DNA of 64,000 bases from JANWWM01 sp046719715 (lineage in GTDB: Bacteria; Bacteroidota; Chlorobiia; Chlorobiales; Thermochlorobacteraceae), in the NCBI GenBank assembly GCA_046719715.1, contig JBDNCJ010000008.1, forward strand, positions 1-64,000. The letters are read 5' to 3'. Shown piece after piece: positions 9,194-18,064 of the stretch; the first letter of the stretch is position 1; each line of letters starts with the position of its first letter. The notes beneath the pieces were generated by a model. The model was given only the letters and a program-made list of their open reading frames with translations, was not told the origin of the DNA and searched no databases. Position numbers and translations under genes: made by a program.

Positions 9194-9367
9194 CCCACTT
9201 TTCGGACGTTTTTTGTTCTCCAATGTTGCAGACCTTTACGCGCGGTTGAAATACAGTTGCAACAGATGATAGGTAATCCGCGATGAATGTCCGAAAAATA
9301 CCGAAGAAAGTCTGTTCGTGTAAAACGAGAGAGGCTCTCTATGCTGCGCAAGAAAGCGCGCGACGGT

Positions 9368-12037
9368 TTAATTCAGCGCGGTTTGGACGAGCGATTTAAA
9401 GAGCGCAATGGCTTCGGGAAGTTTGGACGCGTCTTTTCCGCCTGCGGTTGCTAATTGTGGTCTGCCGCCGCCGCCCCCTTGCAAGAGTTTCGCCACATCA
9501 CCAACGAGTTTCCCCGCTTGTAATTTTTTTGAGGCGATGAGGTCGTCGCTCACGGTTGCAACCAGCGCAACTTTGCCCTCAATGACGCTTGCTAAAAGCA
9601 CAGCACCTGATTTCATTTTGCCGCGCAGGGCTTCGCCCAACAAGCGAAGTTCATCGGCGCTCGATGTAGAAATTTCGCTCGCTAAAATTTTCGCGCCATT
9701 GATTTCTTCTGCTTGGTTCAAAAGGCGGTCAAGTTGAGAAGCGGCGACTTCCACGCGCAATTTTTCCAACTGCTTTTCCAACGCTTTGCGCTCTTCAAGC
9801 AGTTTTTCAATCTTTGCTGGAATCTCCGCTTCGGATTGGGCATTGAGCAAGTGTTTGAGCGATTGAAGTTCGGAAAACTCCTTTCGGAACAAGGCTTCCG
9901 CGCCTTTGCCCGTGACGGCTTCGATGCGGCGAACGCCAGAGGCGATGCTGGATTCAGAGACGATTTTCAGCAACCCGATTTGACCGACATTGTCCAAATG
10001 CGTGCCGCCGCAAAACTCAATCGAGAAATTCGGAATCTCGAGCACACGCACCACGTCGCCGTATTTATCGCCGAAAAAGGCAAGCGCGCCCATGCGTTTG
10101 GCTTCATCGAAGGGAACGCCGTCGTGCTTAATGACTTTTTGCGCCGAGCGAATTTGTTCGTTGACCATTTCTTCAATTTCGACAAGTTGTGCGTCGGTTA
10201 GTTTTTCAAAGTGGCTGAAATCGAATCGCAAGCGTTCAGGCGTAACGAGTGAGCCTTTTTGTTGGACATGCTCGCCCAAAACCTTCCGTAGCGCCGCGTG
10301 AAGCAAATGCGTTGCGGTGTGGTTGCGCGCCGTGTGCAAGCGCGCCTCGCTGTCGACTTTTGCCGTTACATCTTTGGAAAGCATAGAGAGGTCAAATTCC
10401 GAAAGTTCAATTTCCTTGCCACCGACTTCGGTGATGCGATTAACGATGTGAATAATGCGCTCGCCGTCTTTTTGAACGTCGGCGACGTGCAAGGTCAGAT
10501 TTCCCGATTCAATCATTCCCACGTCGCCGATTTGCCCGCCCGATTCCGCATAGAACGGCGTTTTATCCAAAATCAAAAAGAGTTTCTCGTCGGTCTTTTT
10601 GGCGAGGCGAATTTTGGCTTTTTCAGAAAGCGACGTGTAGCCTTTGAAGATGGAATCTTTGCCCGAAGAGAGTTTGACCCATTTGGCTTCGCCCTCGTCG
10701 CCTTGTGCCATTTTTTGTTTGCGGTCTTTTCGGGCGCGTTCTTTTTGCTCTTTCATCAGGCGTTCGAAGCCGGCTTCGTCAATCGAGAGTCCGATTTCCT
10801 GCGCCATTAAGCGGGTTAAATCCATCGGAAAGCCGTAGGTGTCGTAGAGTTTGAAGACGTCGCTTCCGGCAATCGCAGTTTGATTCTCGGCTTTGACTTT
10901 TGCGGCGACTTCATTAAAAATTTGAATACCTCTGTCAAGCGTTTGAAGAAAGTTTTCTTCTTCGGCGCGAATGACTTGCTCAACGACGCTTTGGCGTTCA
11001 ATGAGTTCGGGAAAGACATCGCCCATTGAATTGGCGAGCGTGGCGACAAGTTTGTGAAGAATAGGATGTTGCTCGCTCGATTGCGTCAGCGTTTTAGCGT
11101 AGCGGACAGCGCGGCGCAAAATGCGGCGAAGCACATAGCCGCGACCTTCGTTGCTGGGCGTGGCTCCGTCGGCAATCGCGAAGGAAAGCGTGCGGATATG
11201 GTCGGCGACGACACGCAGCGCGATGTCGGAATCTTTTTCCATTGATGCCGTGTAAGCGACGCCCGTCAACTCGGTGAGTTTATCGAAGAGTGGTTTGAAA
11301 ATATCGCTGTCGTAGTTCGAAGTTTTGCCTTGAAGCACTGCCGTAACGCGCTCGAAGCCCATACCAGTGTCGACGTGTTTGGCGGGAAGCGGCTCTAACT
11401 CGCCTTGTGTGTTGCGATTGTATTGAATGAAAACGAGATTCCAAATTTCAATCACTTGCGGCGAGCCGGCGTTGACGAGCATCGCGCCGCTTTTATCGGG
11501 TGTAAGGTCGATGTGAATTTCCGTGCAAGGACCGCACGGACCCGTTTCGCCCATTTCCCAAAAATTGTCCTTTTTGCCGTGCCGTTGAATGTGGTTGGGG
11601 TTAATGTCGGTGAAGTTTTTCCAAATCTCAAACGATTCGTCGTCTTCTTCAAAAACCGTGGCATAGAGTCGGTCTTTGGGCAGTTTCCAAACCGCAGTGA
11701 GCAGTTCCCACGCCCAGCCGATGGCTTCTTCTTTGTAATAATCGCCGAACGACCAGTTGCCAAGCATTTCAAAAAACGTGTGGTGATAAGTGTCGCGCCC
11801 GACATCTTCAAGGTCGTTATGCTTGCCCGAGGCGCGAATGCACTTTTGCGTATCAGCGGCGCGTTTGTAGTTTCGCTTGCCCGTGCCGAGAAAGACGTCC
11901 TTAAATTGATTCATGCCTGCGTTGGTAAATAACAGGGTCGGGTCTTCGGCGGGAATTACGGGAGCGGAGCGAACAATTTCGTGTTGTTTGGATTTGAAAA
12001 ATTCTAAAAAAGACTGCCTTATTTCGCGTGATGTCAT
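9368..12037 (-). CDS. alaS: Alanyl-tRNA synthetase
   Basis: 889 aa, full length. The class II catalytic core fills the N-terminal ~450 residues (MTSREIRQSFLEFF; FTNAGMNQFKDVFLG; GRDTYHHTFFEMLGNWSFGDYYK). The editing domain carries the zinc/active-site motifs HTATHLLHAAL near 566 and CGGTH near 664, which remove mis-charged Ser and Gly. The C-Ala domain ends with the GGGGGRPQLATAGGKD glycine-rich segment. It is transcribed alone on the minus strand, convergent with the aldehyde dehydrogenase and divergent from the TPR gene. The 174-nt gap downstream of its stop holds short inverted repeats but no convincing terminator. Confidence 0.98.
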   Translation of the reverse strand: MTSREIRQSFLEFFKSKQHEIVRSAPVIPAEDPTLLFTNAGMNQFKDVFLGTGKRNYKRAADTQKCIRASGKHNDLEDVGRDTYHHTFFEMLGNWSFGDYYKEEAIGWAWELLTAVWKLPKDRLYATVFEEDDESFEIWKNFTDINPNHIQRHGKKDNFWEMGETGPCGPCTEIHIDLTPDKSGAMLVNAGSPQVIEIWNLVFIQYNRNTQGELEPLPAKHVDTGMGFERVTAVLQGKTSNYDSDIFKPLFDKLTELTGVAYTASMEKDSDIALRVVADHIRTLSFAIADGATPSNEGRGYVLRRILRRAVRYAKTLTQSSEQHPILHKLVATLANSMGDVFPELIERQSVVEQVIRAEEENFLQTLDRGIQIFNEVAAKVKAENQTAIAGSDVFKLYDTYGFPMDLTRLMAQEIGLSIDEAGFERLMKEQKERARKDRKQKMAQGDEGEAKWVKLSSGKDSIFKGYTSLSEKAKIRLAKKTDEKLFLILDKTPFYAESGGQIGDVGMIESGNLTLHVADVQKDGERIIHIVNRITEVGGKEIELSEFDLSMLSKDVTAKVDSEARLHTARNHTATHLLHAALRKVLGEHVQQKGSLVTPERLRFDFSHFEKLTDAQLVEIEEMVNEQIRSAQKVIKHDGVPFDEAKRMGALAFFGDKYGDVVRVLEIPNFSIEFCGGTHLDNVGQIGLLKIVSESSIASGVRRIEAVTGKGAEALFRKEFSELQSLKHLLNAQSEAEIPAKIEKLLEERKALEKQLEKLRVEVAASQLDRLLNQAEEINGAKILASEISTSSADELRLLGEALRGKMKSGAVLLASVIEGKVALVATVSDDLIASKKLQAGKLVGDVAKLLQGGGGGRPQLATAGGKDASKLPEAIALFKSLVQTALN

Positions 12038-12135
12038 ACAGAGTTTGAGTAATTAAGATAAAATCGAGGCTTCAAATATAAGCCGAAGTTGAGAGGCGGA
12101 AAAATTCCGTCGAGACGCACAAAATTTATTTCACT

Positions 12136-13083
12136 ATGATTGAGGAACTGGAAATCCAACTGCGCCAAGCCGAAACGCATCAAGAAAAAATCGCTGCGCT
12201 CAACGCGCTCTCATCGGCAATCAAGCCCAGAGACGTCACTCGCGCCTTAGACTATGCCGCCCAAGCTGAAGAACTTGCAAAGCAATGGGGCGATAAAAAA
12301 GGTCTTGCCGACGCCCTGCTGAACAAAGCCGTCGCCCTTGCCTCACATGCTCAGTATCCTGAGGTTCACGAACTTCTCTCACAAGCACTCCATCTCTTCG
12401 AAGAATTGGGCGATGAAAAAGGTCGCGCCAATGTGCTCAGCAACTTCGGCTCGCTTTCCGTGATGACGGGCGACTTTGCCAAAGCCCTCAGCGACACACA
12501 AGAAAGTTTAAGATTGCGACGAAAACTCGGCGACAAAATCGGCGAAGCCGCTTCCCTCAACAATCTCGGCGGCATTCATCACTATCTCGGAAATTTTGAC
12601 GATGCATTGGAGTGCTTCCTCAAAAGTTTGAACATCAAAGAAGAAATCGGCGACGTGAACGGCAAAGCGTATACGCTCGGAAACATCGGCACGATTTATC
12701 GGCGCACGGGCAATCCTAAACTCGCACTCGCTTACCATCGAGAAAGCCTGCAACTATGGCAACAACTTGGCGACCAACTCGGCGAAGCACGAACACGCGG
12801 CGAAATCGGCATCCTGCTTGCCGATGAAGCACAATATGAACAAGCTATTCAAGAATTAGAACACGCCAAGCGCATTTTTTTAGAACAGAACAACCCGCAC
12901 GGGTTAGCCAATACCTACCGAGACTGCGCCGATATTTACGGTCAGCAACACCAACTCGAGAAGGCATTTGCGGAAATTCACATGGGCTTGCGCGTTTCAG
13001 AAGCCATCGGCGATAAATACGGAGAAATGCAAGCGTGTTTTGTTTTGGGAAAACTCTATGCGATGAGGCAGCGTGGGGATTGA
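12136..13083 (+). CDS. Tetratricopeptide-repeat protein
   Basis: A 315-aa protein made almost wholly of TPR units of about 34-40 residues. Repeated blocks such as NNLGGIHHYLGNFDDALECF, GNIGTIYRRTGNPKLALAYH and GEIGILLADEAQYEQAIQEL show the TPR consensus small and aromatic positions; each is followed by a linker like KEEIGDVNGKA. No signal peptide is present, so it is probably cytoplasmic, serving as a protein-protein scaffold. The 40-residue spacing resembles the LGN/Rapsyn-type TPR. It lacks any kinase or DNA-binding domain. Its partner is unknown; it lies between alaS and tRNA-Asn. Confidence 0.85.
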   Translation: MIEELEIQLRQAETHQEKIAALNALSSAIKPRDVTRALDYAAQAEELAKQWGDKKGLADALLNKAVALASHAQYPEVHELLSQALHLFEELGDEKGRANVLSNFGSLSVMTGDFAKALSDTQESLRLRRKLGDKIGEAASLNNLGGIHHYLGNFDDALECFLKSLNIKEEIGDVNGKAYTLGNIGTIYRRTGNPKLALAYHRESLQLWQQLGDQLGEARTRGEIGILLADEAQYEQAIQELEHAKRIFLEQNNPHGLANTYRDCADIYGQQHQLEKAFAEIHMGLRVSEAIGDKYGEMQACFVLGKLYAMRQRGD

Positions 13084-13098
13084 GGAAAAGAATTGAGG

Positions 13099-13130
13099 AA
13101 AAGAAAAAAGCCCTGCGTCGGCAAGGCTTT
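13099..13130 (-). terminator. Rho-independent terminator of the tRNA-Asn gene
   Basis: On the minus strand a stem AAAGCC.TGC / GCA.GGCTTT (13107-13116 with 13121-13130, tetraloop) is followed by TTTCTTTT. It lies 6 nt beyond the tRNA 3' end, so it most likely ends that transcript. Confidence 0.8.
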
Positions 13131-13135
13131 ACTCG

Positions 13136-13207
13136 CTCCTCGGGCCGGATTCGAACCAGCGACCAATCGGTTAACAGCCGATTGCTCTACCACTGAGCTA
13201 CCGAGGA
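13136..13207 (-). tRNA. tRNA-Asn (anticodon GTT)
   Basis: A 72-nt cloverleaf. Acceptor stem TCCTCGG/CCGAGGA, D-stem GCTC/GAGC with AGTGGTAGA loop, anticodon stem ATCGG/CCGAT with loop CTGTTAA giving anticodon GTT, and T-arm loop TTCGAAT. The discriminator base is G, as expected for Asn. The 3' CCA is not encoded (the next bases are CGA), so it must be added by CCA-transferase. Confidence 0.96.
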
Positions 13208-13348
13208 ATTTGACTTTCATGCGAAAGGGACGCAAAAATAACACACGACTGCGAAAATGCAAACATCAAGCGAAAATTTTTCCCCGCCAGGCGCCGACTT
13301 TTGTAACTTCGCGCCTTAAAAATTAAATCCAATATTAAACTCGATACG

Positions 13349-14470
13349 ATGGAAAAAAAGCAAAAGCTGAAAAAGGTCATTAAGGAGTGGGCGAAGGGCG
13401 AAGAAAAATGGAAATTTAATCCCAACAAAGATGACGATGATTCCGCCGTCTTTGAGCGCACTTCTGACATCGCTAAGCGGCACAACCGACAAAATACGCG
13501 CCACGCACCAAAGCCCGATGAAACCCTTGCTGATTTAGAAGGCATCGTTATCGCTTGTAAAGGACGTGCGATAACTGTGCGAACCGATGACGGCAACTAT
13601 CTCTGCAAAACCTACCGAAGCACGGTTTCGGAAAATCCGGAATCTACGCTTGTTGTCGTCGGTGATGAAGTGGTTGTGAAGCCGATTGTGCAACCGACCG
13701 AAAACGCGCTTGGTGAAGGATTGATTCAGAAGGTAAAAGCGCGCCGCACGAAACTTTGCCGAAGCCGTGAGCGCGAAACCAACCGTAGCGGTGAACTCGA
13801 ACACGTCATCGCCAGCAACATTGACCAGCTCTTCATCGTCAGTTCCGTCACCGAACCCTTGTTCCGAACCGGGCTCGTCGACCGCTATCTCGCTTACGCC
13901 GAATATGAACGCATTACCCCGATTCTCATCGTCAATAAACTCGACCTTGCCACGCCTGATGAACTGACAAACATTCGTCGCCTCTACGAGCCATTAGGCT
14001 ACGACATCATTATGGTGAGCGGGAAACAGGGGGTCGGACTTGACGCCTTGAAAACGAAGATGATGGGCAAAACTTCGGTCTTTTCTGGTCATTCGGGCGT
14101 GGGAAAAACAACCCTCGTCAATCAACTGACGGGAATGAACATGCCCGTCGGCGACGTGAGCGAAAAGACATTAAAAGGATTGCACACCACCTCGTTTGCA
14201 ACCATGATTGAAGTCAAAGGTGAGGGTGGCGAAACGGGTCGTATTATTGATACGCCCGGAATTCGCGAATATGGATTGGCGTTCATTCCGCGAGAAGAAT
14301 TGCGACACTGTTTTATTGAGTTTCGCAAGTTTGCGGGCGATTGTCACTTTCCCTCCTGCACGCATGTTGCCGAACCCGATTGTGCGGTGCGTGCCGCCTT
14401 AGAACGCGGCGACATTGCGCGCTCGCGATACCAAAACTACCTTGCGATTCTTGAACAAGCCATTGAGTAA
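13349..14470 (+). CDS. rsgA: Ribosome small-subunit-dependent GTPase A
   Basis: A 373-aa circularly permuted GTPase that checks late 30S maturation. The motifs occur in permuted order: an N-terminal OB domain (about 65-150), G4 NKLD near 192, G1 GHSGVGKTTLVNQLTG near 246-261, G3 DTPGIREYG near 300, then a zinc-binding C-terminal domain with CHFPSCTH and the last Cys in EPDCAV. Residues 1-65 form a highly charged Lys/Asp-rich extension ahead of the OB domain. Its stop codon is directly followed by the lipB ATG (TAAATG), so the two are co-translated or co-transcribed. Confidence 0.95.
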   Translation: MEKKQKLKKVIKEWAKGEEKWKFNPNKDDDDSAVFERTSDIAKRHNRQNTRHAPKPDETLADLEGIVIACKGRAITVRTDDGNYLCKTYRSTVSENPESTLVVVGDEVVVKPIVQPTENALGEGLIQKVKARRTKLCRSRERETNRSGELEHVIASNIDQLFIVSSVTEPLFRTGLVDRYLAYAEYERITPILIVNKLDLATPDELTNIRRLYEPLGYDIIMVSGKQGVGLDALKTKMMGKTSVFSGHSGVGKTTLVNQLTGMNMPVGDVSEKTLKGLHTTSFATMIEVKGEGGETGRIIDTPGIREYGLAFIPREELRHCFIEFRKFAGDCHFPSCTHVAEPDCAVRAALERGDIARSRYQNYLAILEQAIE

Positions 14471-15172
14471 ATGAAATTCAAAGTCCAAGTCATTGATTTA
14501 GGCACGATGCGCTACGCCGACGCGCTGACACGCCAAACAGAAATGTTTGAGCGTGTCAAACATCAAGAATCGCTGGATACCCTCTTCATGGTCGAGCACC
14601 CACATGTCTATACGCTTGGCTCGCAAACCGATAAACGCCATCTGCTTTACACTTCAGAGGAACTTGAAGCGCGCGGCATTGAAGTCTTTGAAGTCGAGCG
14701 CGGCGGCGACATCACCTATCACGGATACGGGCAACTCGTCGCGTATCCGATTTTGAATTTGCATCATTTTTATCTCGATGCACACCGCTACTTGCGCGAT
14801 TTGGAAGAAGTCGTGATTCGAACGTTAAAGAGTTTTGGCGTGGAAGCCGCTCGAAAGTCGCACCCGAATCCAAAAAAAAATTACACAGGTGTTTGGGTTG
14901 GGAACGAAAAAATTTGTGCCATCGGCGTGAAGTTTTCAAGTTGGACAACCATGCACGGGCTTGCCTTAAATGTCAATACCGATTTGAGTTTCTTTAAGGG
15001 AATTGTGCCTTGTGGAATCAGCGAAATGGGCGTAACTTCTTTGGCGAAAGTGCTCGGTAAGAGCGTGCAGATGAGCCTCGTCTCCGATACTTTGATTCGA
15101 GCCTTTCAAGATGTGTTTGATGTGGAAATTTTAATCGAAGAAAACTATGGCAGAGCAAAAAGCAACGCTTGA
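14471..15172 (+). CDS. lipB: Lipoyl(octanoyl) transferase
   Basis: 233 aa. Transfers octanoyl from acyl carrier protein to lipoyl domains of 2-oxo-acid dehydrogenases and the glycine cleavage H protein. Signature RGGDITYHGYGQLVAYP at 77-93, the catalytic lysine in AIGVKFS (Lys154) and the acyl-thioester cysteine in IVPCGI (Cys181) are all present. It abuts rsgA, overlaps the Uma2 gene by 26 nt and is soon followed by a fused E1 dehydrogenase, whose partner E2 would need lipoylation. That makes the neighbourhood functionally sensible. No lipA gene is in the window. Confidence 0.95.
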   Translation: MKFKVQVIDLGTMRYADALTRQTEMFERVKHQESLDTLFMVEHPHVYTLGSQTDKRHLLYTSEELEARGIEVFEVERGGDITYHGYGQLVAYPILNLHHFYLDAHRYLRDLEEVVIRTLKSFGVEAARKSHPNPKKNYTGVWVGNEKICAIGVKFSSWTTMHGLALNVNTDLSFFKGIVPCGISEMGVTSLAKVLGKSVQMSLVSDTLIRAFQDVFDVEILIEENYGRAKSNA

Positions 15173-15905
15173 TTGGCGCGAAGAATATGCCGATATGTTC
15201 GAGGAGCCTGATATTTCTCACATTGAAATTGACGATGGAAAGCCTGTGGATAACATCATTGCAGAAAAGCAACATCGCCTCTTGGTCTCTTCGCTTTACA
15301 CGAATTGGAAGCCAAAAGAAAAGTTTGTCGCCACGACGAATGTCGGTGTATTTTTTTCTGTCTCACAGCCGCCCATTGTGCCCGATGCGCTGATTAGTTT
15401 CGGCGTAGATTTTCCGACTTGGGAGCAATTTGTCAGTCATAAAAAGTATCGCGCTTATTTTGTCTGGGTCTTTGGCAAGCCGCCCGACGTGGTCGTGGAA
15501 GTGGTAACCAACCGCAAAGGCGATGAACTGACCGATAAGCTCAAAATCTATGCAGACATTCGCGTTCCTTACTACATCGTCTATGACTGGATGGGCATTT
15601 ACGGCGACCCCAAAGTGCGTGTCTTCAAGTTGAGCGGCGCGGGGTATGTGCTCAAAGACAATTTGAAACTCGATGAATATGGATTGCAAGTCGGGCTGTG
15701 GAACGGCGCGTTTGAAAGCGTCGAGCAGGGCGAGTGGCTTCGCTGGTATGATGCCGACGGCAATTTGCTCTTGACCAACGAAGAGTGGCAAGCCCAAACT
15801 GCCGCACAACTCAATGCTGAAAAACAACGACTCGAAGAAGCGCGCCAACGAGCCGAAAAACTTGCGGCAAAACTCCGCGCTCTGGGAATCAATCCCGACG
15901 AATGA
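15147..15905 (+). CDS. Uma2-family (DUF820) endonuclease-like protein
   Basis: A 252-aa protein with the Uma2 PD-(D/E)XK-like core: PDVVVEVVTNRKGDEL near 112-127, then KLKIYADIRVPYYIVYDW near 131-148. These hold the conserved acidic and Lys residues of the putative nuclease site. The tail (about 210-252) is a Glu/Arg/Ala coiled coil ending RALGINPDE, as often seen in this family. The ATG lies inside the last 26 nt of lipB, so translation is probably coupled. The family is expanded in Cyanobacteria, Chloroflexi and Chlorobi; no biological role is established. It interrupts an otherwise metabolic lipB-E1 pair, which suggests a late insertion. Confidence 0.85.
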   Translation: MAEQKATLDWREEYADMFEEPDISHIEIDDGKPVDNIIAEKQHRLLVSSLYTNWKPKEKFVATTNVGVFFSVSQPPIVPDALISFGVDFPTWEQFVSHKKYRAYFVWVFGKPPDVVVEVVTNRKGDELTDKLKIYADIRVPYYIVYDWMGIYGDPKVRVFKLSGAGYVLKDNLKLDEYGLQVGLWNGAFESVEQGEWLRWYDADGNLLLTNEEWQAQTAAQLNAEKQRLEEARQRAEKLAAKLRALGINPDE

Positions 15906-15943
15906 ATCTTCATTAAACCGTTAGTTCAAATCCAATCTTGACA

Positions 15944-18013
15944 ATGATTGCCGAAAAAACAGCAACCAGTAAAAAAACCTCTGCCAAAAAATCTCAAAAG
16001 CAATCGCTCTTGAAATCTTTCACCAAAGATGATTTAGCCAAAGTCTATCGCTTAATGGTAACTGCGCGACAGATTGACGCCAAGTTGCTCACCATGCTCA
16101 AACAAGGCAAAGCTTCGTTCCACATTGGCGTTTCAGGACATGAGGCGGCACAAATCGCCGTTGGTCAAACGATGCGCAGCGGGGCAGATTGGTCATATCC
16201 GTATTACCGCAACCTTGCCTACTGCCTTTCGCTGGGATTCCGCATTGAAGATGCGATGCTCGATTTTCTCTTTCGCGAAGAAGCACCAAGCACAGCGGGC
16301 AGACAAATGTATGCACACTGGGGACATAAGGAACTGCGTATCGTCTCGCAATCTTCTCCGACAGGCACACAATTTCTGCAAGCCGTTGGAACAGCCATTG
16401 GTTGCAAGCGTGAAAAAAAAGGCGAAATCGTCTATGTCTCGGCGGGTGAAGGGACGACCTCACAAGGCGATTTTCACGAAGCCCTCAACTGGGCGGCGCG
16501 CGAGAAATTGCCGATTGTGTTCATGATTGAAAATAATGGCTATGCGATTTCTGTTCCGATTCGCGAGCAAACCGCCGGGCAATCCGTCTATAAACTTGCC
16601 GCAGGCTACGAAGGCTTGATTCGTTACGACGTCGACGGCACAGATTATTTCGAGATGAAGCGCGTCGCTAATGAAGCCGTCGCCAAAGCGCGCAACGGTG
16701 AAGGGGCAGTGCTCATCAACGCCAATGTCGTGCGACTGCTTCCGCACTCGTCCTCCGATGACCATTCCAAATACCGAACCGAAGAAGAACTTGCCGAAGA
16801 CCGCAAGCGTGATTGCATTTTGCGCTTCGAGCAGCGTGTGCTCTCCGAACAAATTTTTTCACAAGAAGAACTCGACGCCATTAAAGCCGACGCAAAGCAA
16901 AAAATTGACGATGCGGCAACTTGGGCTGAATCGCGACCGGTTCCGAAAGTGGAAACCGTGATGCAACACGTGTATAGCGATGCTCCCTTAGCGCTCAATT
17001 ACGAAGCCACCGTGCCGAGCGGCGCGCCGATTGTGATGGTTGATGCCATTAACCACGCGCTCGATGAAGAACTTGCCGCCAATCCGAACATGCTCATTTA
17101 CGGCGAAGACGTGGCAGGCGGAAAGGGCGGCGTTTTTACCGCAACACGCAACCTAACCGCAAAGCACGGCGCAGACCGCGTCTTCAACTCGCCCCTTGCC
17201 GAAAGTTCAATCGTCGGAACGGCTATCGGATTAGCGATTATGGGATTCAAGCCCGTCGTCGAGATTCAATTCGGTGATTACATCTTTCCCGCCATGATGC
17301 AAATTCGCAACGAGCTTGCGATGATGCGCTATCGCTCCAACGGCAAATGGAAATGCCCCGTTGTGATTCGCGTGCCTGTGGGCGGATACATTCACGGCGC
17401 GCATTATCACTCGCAAAATATCGAGGCATTTTTCGCACACATTCCGGGATTGGTCGTCGTCTATCCCTCTAATGCAACCGACGCAAAAGGACTGCTCAAG
17501 ACGGCTTGCCGCGCCGACGACCCCGTGCTGTTCTTGGAGCACAAATACCTGTATCGACAAGGCTTTGCGAAAACGCCTGAACCCGACGAGAATTATTTTA
17601 CGCCGTTTGGTAAAGCGCGAGTGGTGCGTGAAGGGCGCGACATCTCGGTTATCACCTATGGTGCATTGGTGCAACGCGCATTGGAAGCAGCTCGAAAATT
17701 GGAGCAAGAGGGCGTAAGCGTGGAAGTCGTTGACCTGCGTTCTATCTTGCCTTACGACAAAGAGGCAATTCTCAAATCAGTTAAGAAAACAAGCAAAGTC
17801 TTGGTCGCGCACGAAGATATGCTCACACAAGGATTCGGAGCGGAAATTGCCGCCTTCATTGCCGAGCAGTGCTTCGAGTATCTTGATGCGCCAGTCAAGC
17901 GTTTGGGTGCGCTCGATGTTGCCGCCGTGCCTTACGCCGATGACCTCGAAGATGCCGTGCTACCCAACGACAAAAAAATGTATGACGCGCTGAAAGAATT
18001 GGCGAAGTATTAA
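15944..18013 (+). CDS. Fused alpha-beta E1 of a 2-oxo-acid dehydrogenase
   Basis: 689 aa from ATG 15944. Thiamine-diphosphate-dependent decarboxylase (E1) of a branched-chain 2-oxo-acid or pyruvate dehydrogenase complex. The alpha half has the TPP motif GEGTTSQGDFHEALNWAA followed by MIENNGYAISVP around residues 170-205. The beta half begins near 345 (MVDAINHALDEELAANP) and includes YGEDVAGGKGGVF, NSPLAESSIVG and a C-terminal transketolase domain (VVDLRSILPYD). The Lys/Ser-rich first 20 residues look disordered. Fused E1 subunits are common in Bacteroidota and Chlorobiota. A TTG 6 nt upstream is an alternative start. E2 and E3 are not in the window. The exact acid used is not readable from sequence alone. 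Confidence 0.9.
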   Translation: MIAEKTATSKKTSAKKSQKQSLLKSFTKDDLAKVYRLMVTARQIDAKLLTMLKQGKASFHIGVSGHEAAQIAVGQTMRSGADWSYPYYRNLAYCLSLGFRIEDAMLDFLFREEAPSTAGRQMYAHWGHKELRIVSQSSPTGTQFLQAVGTAIGCKREKKGEIVYVSAGEGTTSQGDFHEALNWAAREKLPIVFMIENNGYAISVPIREQTAGQSVYKLAAGYEGLIRYDVDGTDYFEMKRVANEAVAKARNGEGAVLINANVVRLLPHSSSDDHSKYRTEEELAEDRKRDCILRFEQRVLSEQIFSQEELDAIKADAKQKIDDAATWAESRPVPKVETVMQHVYSDAPLALNYEATVPSGAPIVMVDAINHALDEELAANPNMLIYGEDVAGGKGGVFTATRNLTAKHGADRVFNSPLAESSIVGTAIGLAIMGFKPVVEIQFGDYIFPAMMQIRNELAMMRYRSNGKWKCPVVIRVPVGGYIHGAHYHSQNIEAFFAHIPGLVVVYPSNATDAKGLLKTACRADDPVLFLEHKYLYRQGFAKTPEPDENYFTPFGKARVVREGRDISVITYGALVQRALEAARKLEQEGVSVEVVDLRSILPYDKEAILKSVKKTSKVLVAHEDMLTQGFGAEIAAFIAEQCFEYLDAPVKRLGALDVAAVPYADDLEDAVLPNDKKMYDALKELAKY

Positions 18014-18034
18014 AAATTTGACCAGGAGAAAACG

Positions 18035-18062
18035 AAAGGGCGGAGAAAATTCCGCCTTTTAC
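18035..18062. terminator. Bidirectional terminator between convergent genes
   Basis: Stem GGCGGA/TCCGCC (18039-18044 with 18051-18056, loop GAAAAT) with TTTT on the plus side and an A-rich stretch on the left giving TTTC on the minus side. It lies between the stop of the E1 gene and the stop of ftsK, which face each other. Confidence 0.8.
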
Positions 18063-18064
18063 GT

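Noticed and set aside
9199..9297. Inverted repeat TTTTCGGAC ... GTCCGAAAA spaced about 80 nt, with smaller nested repeats
   Set aside because: Arms are only 9 nt, the inner pairs cross each other, and no T-tract makes it a clear terminator; chance cannot be ruled out.
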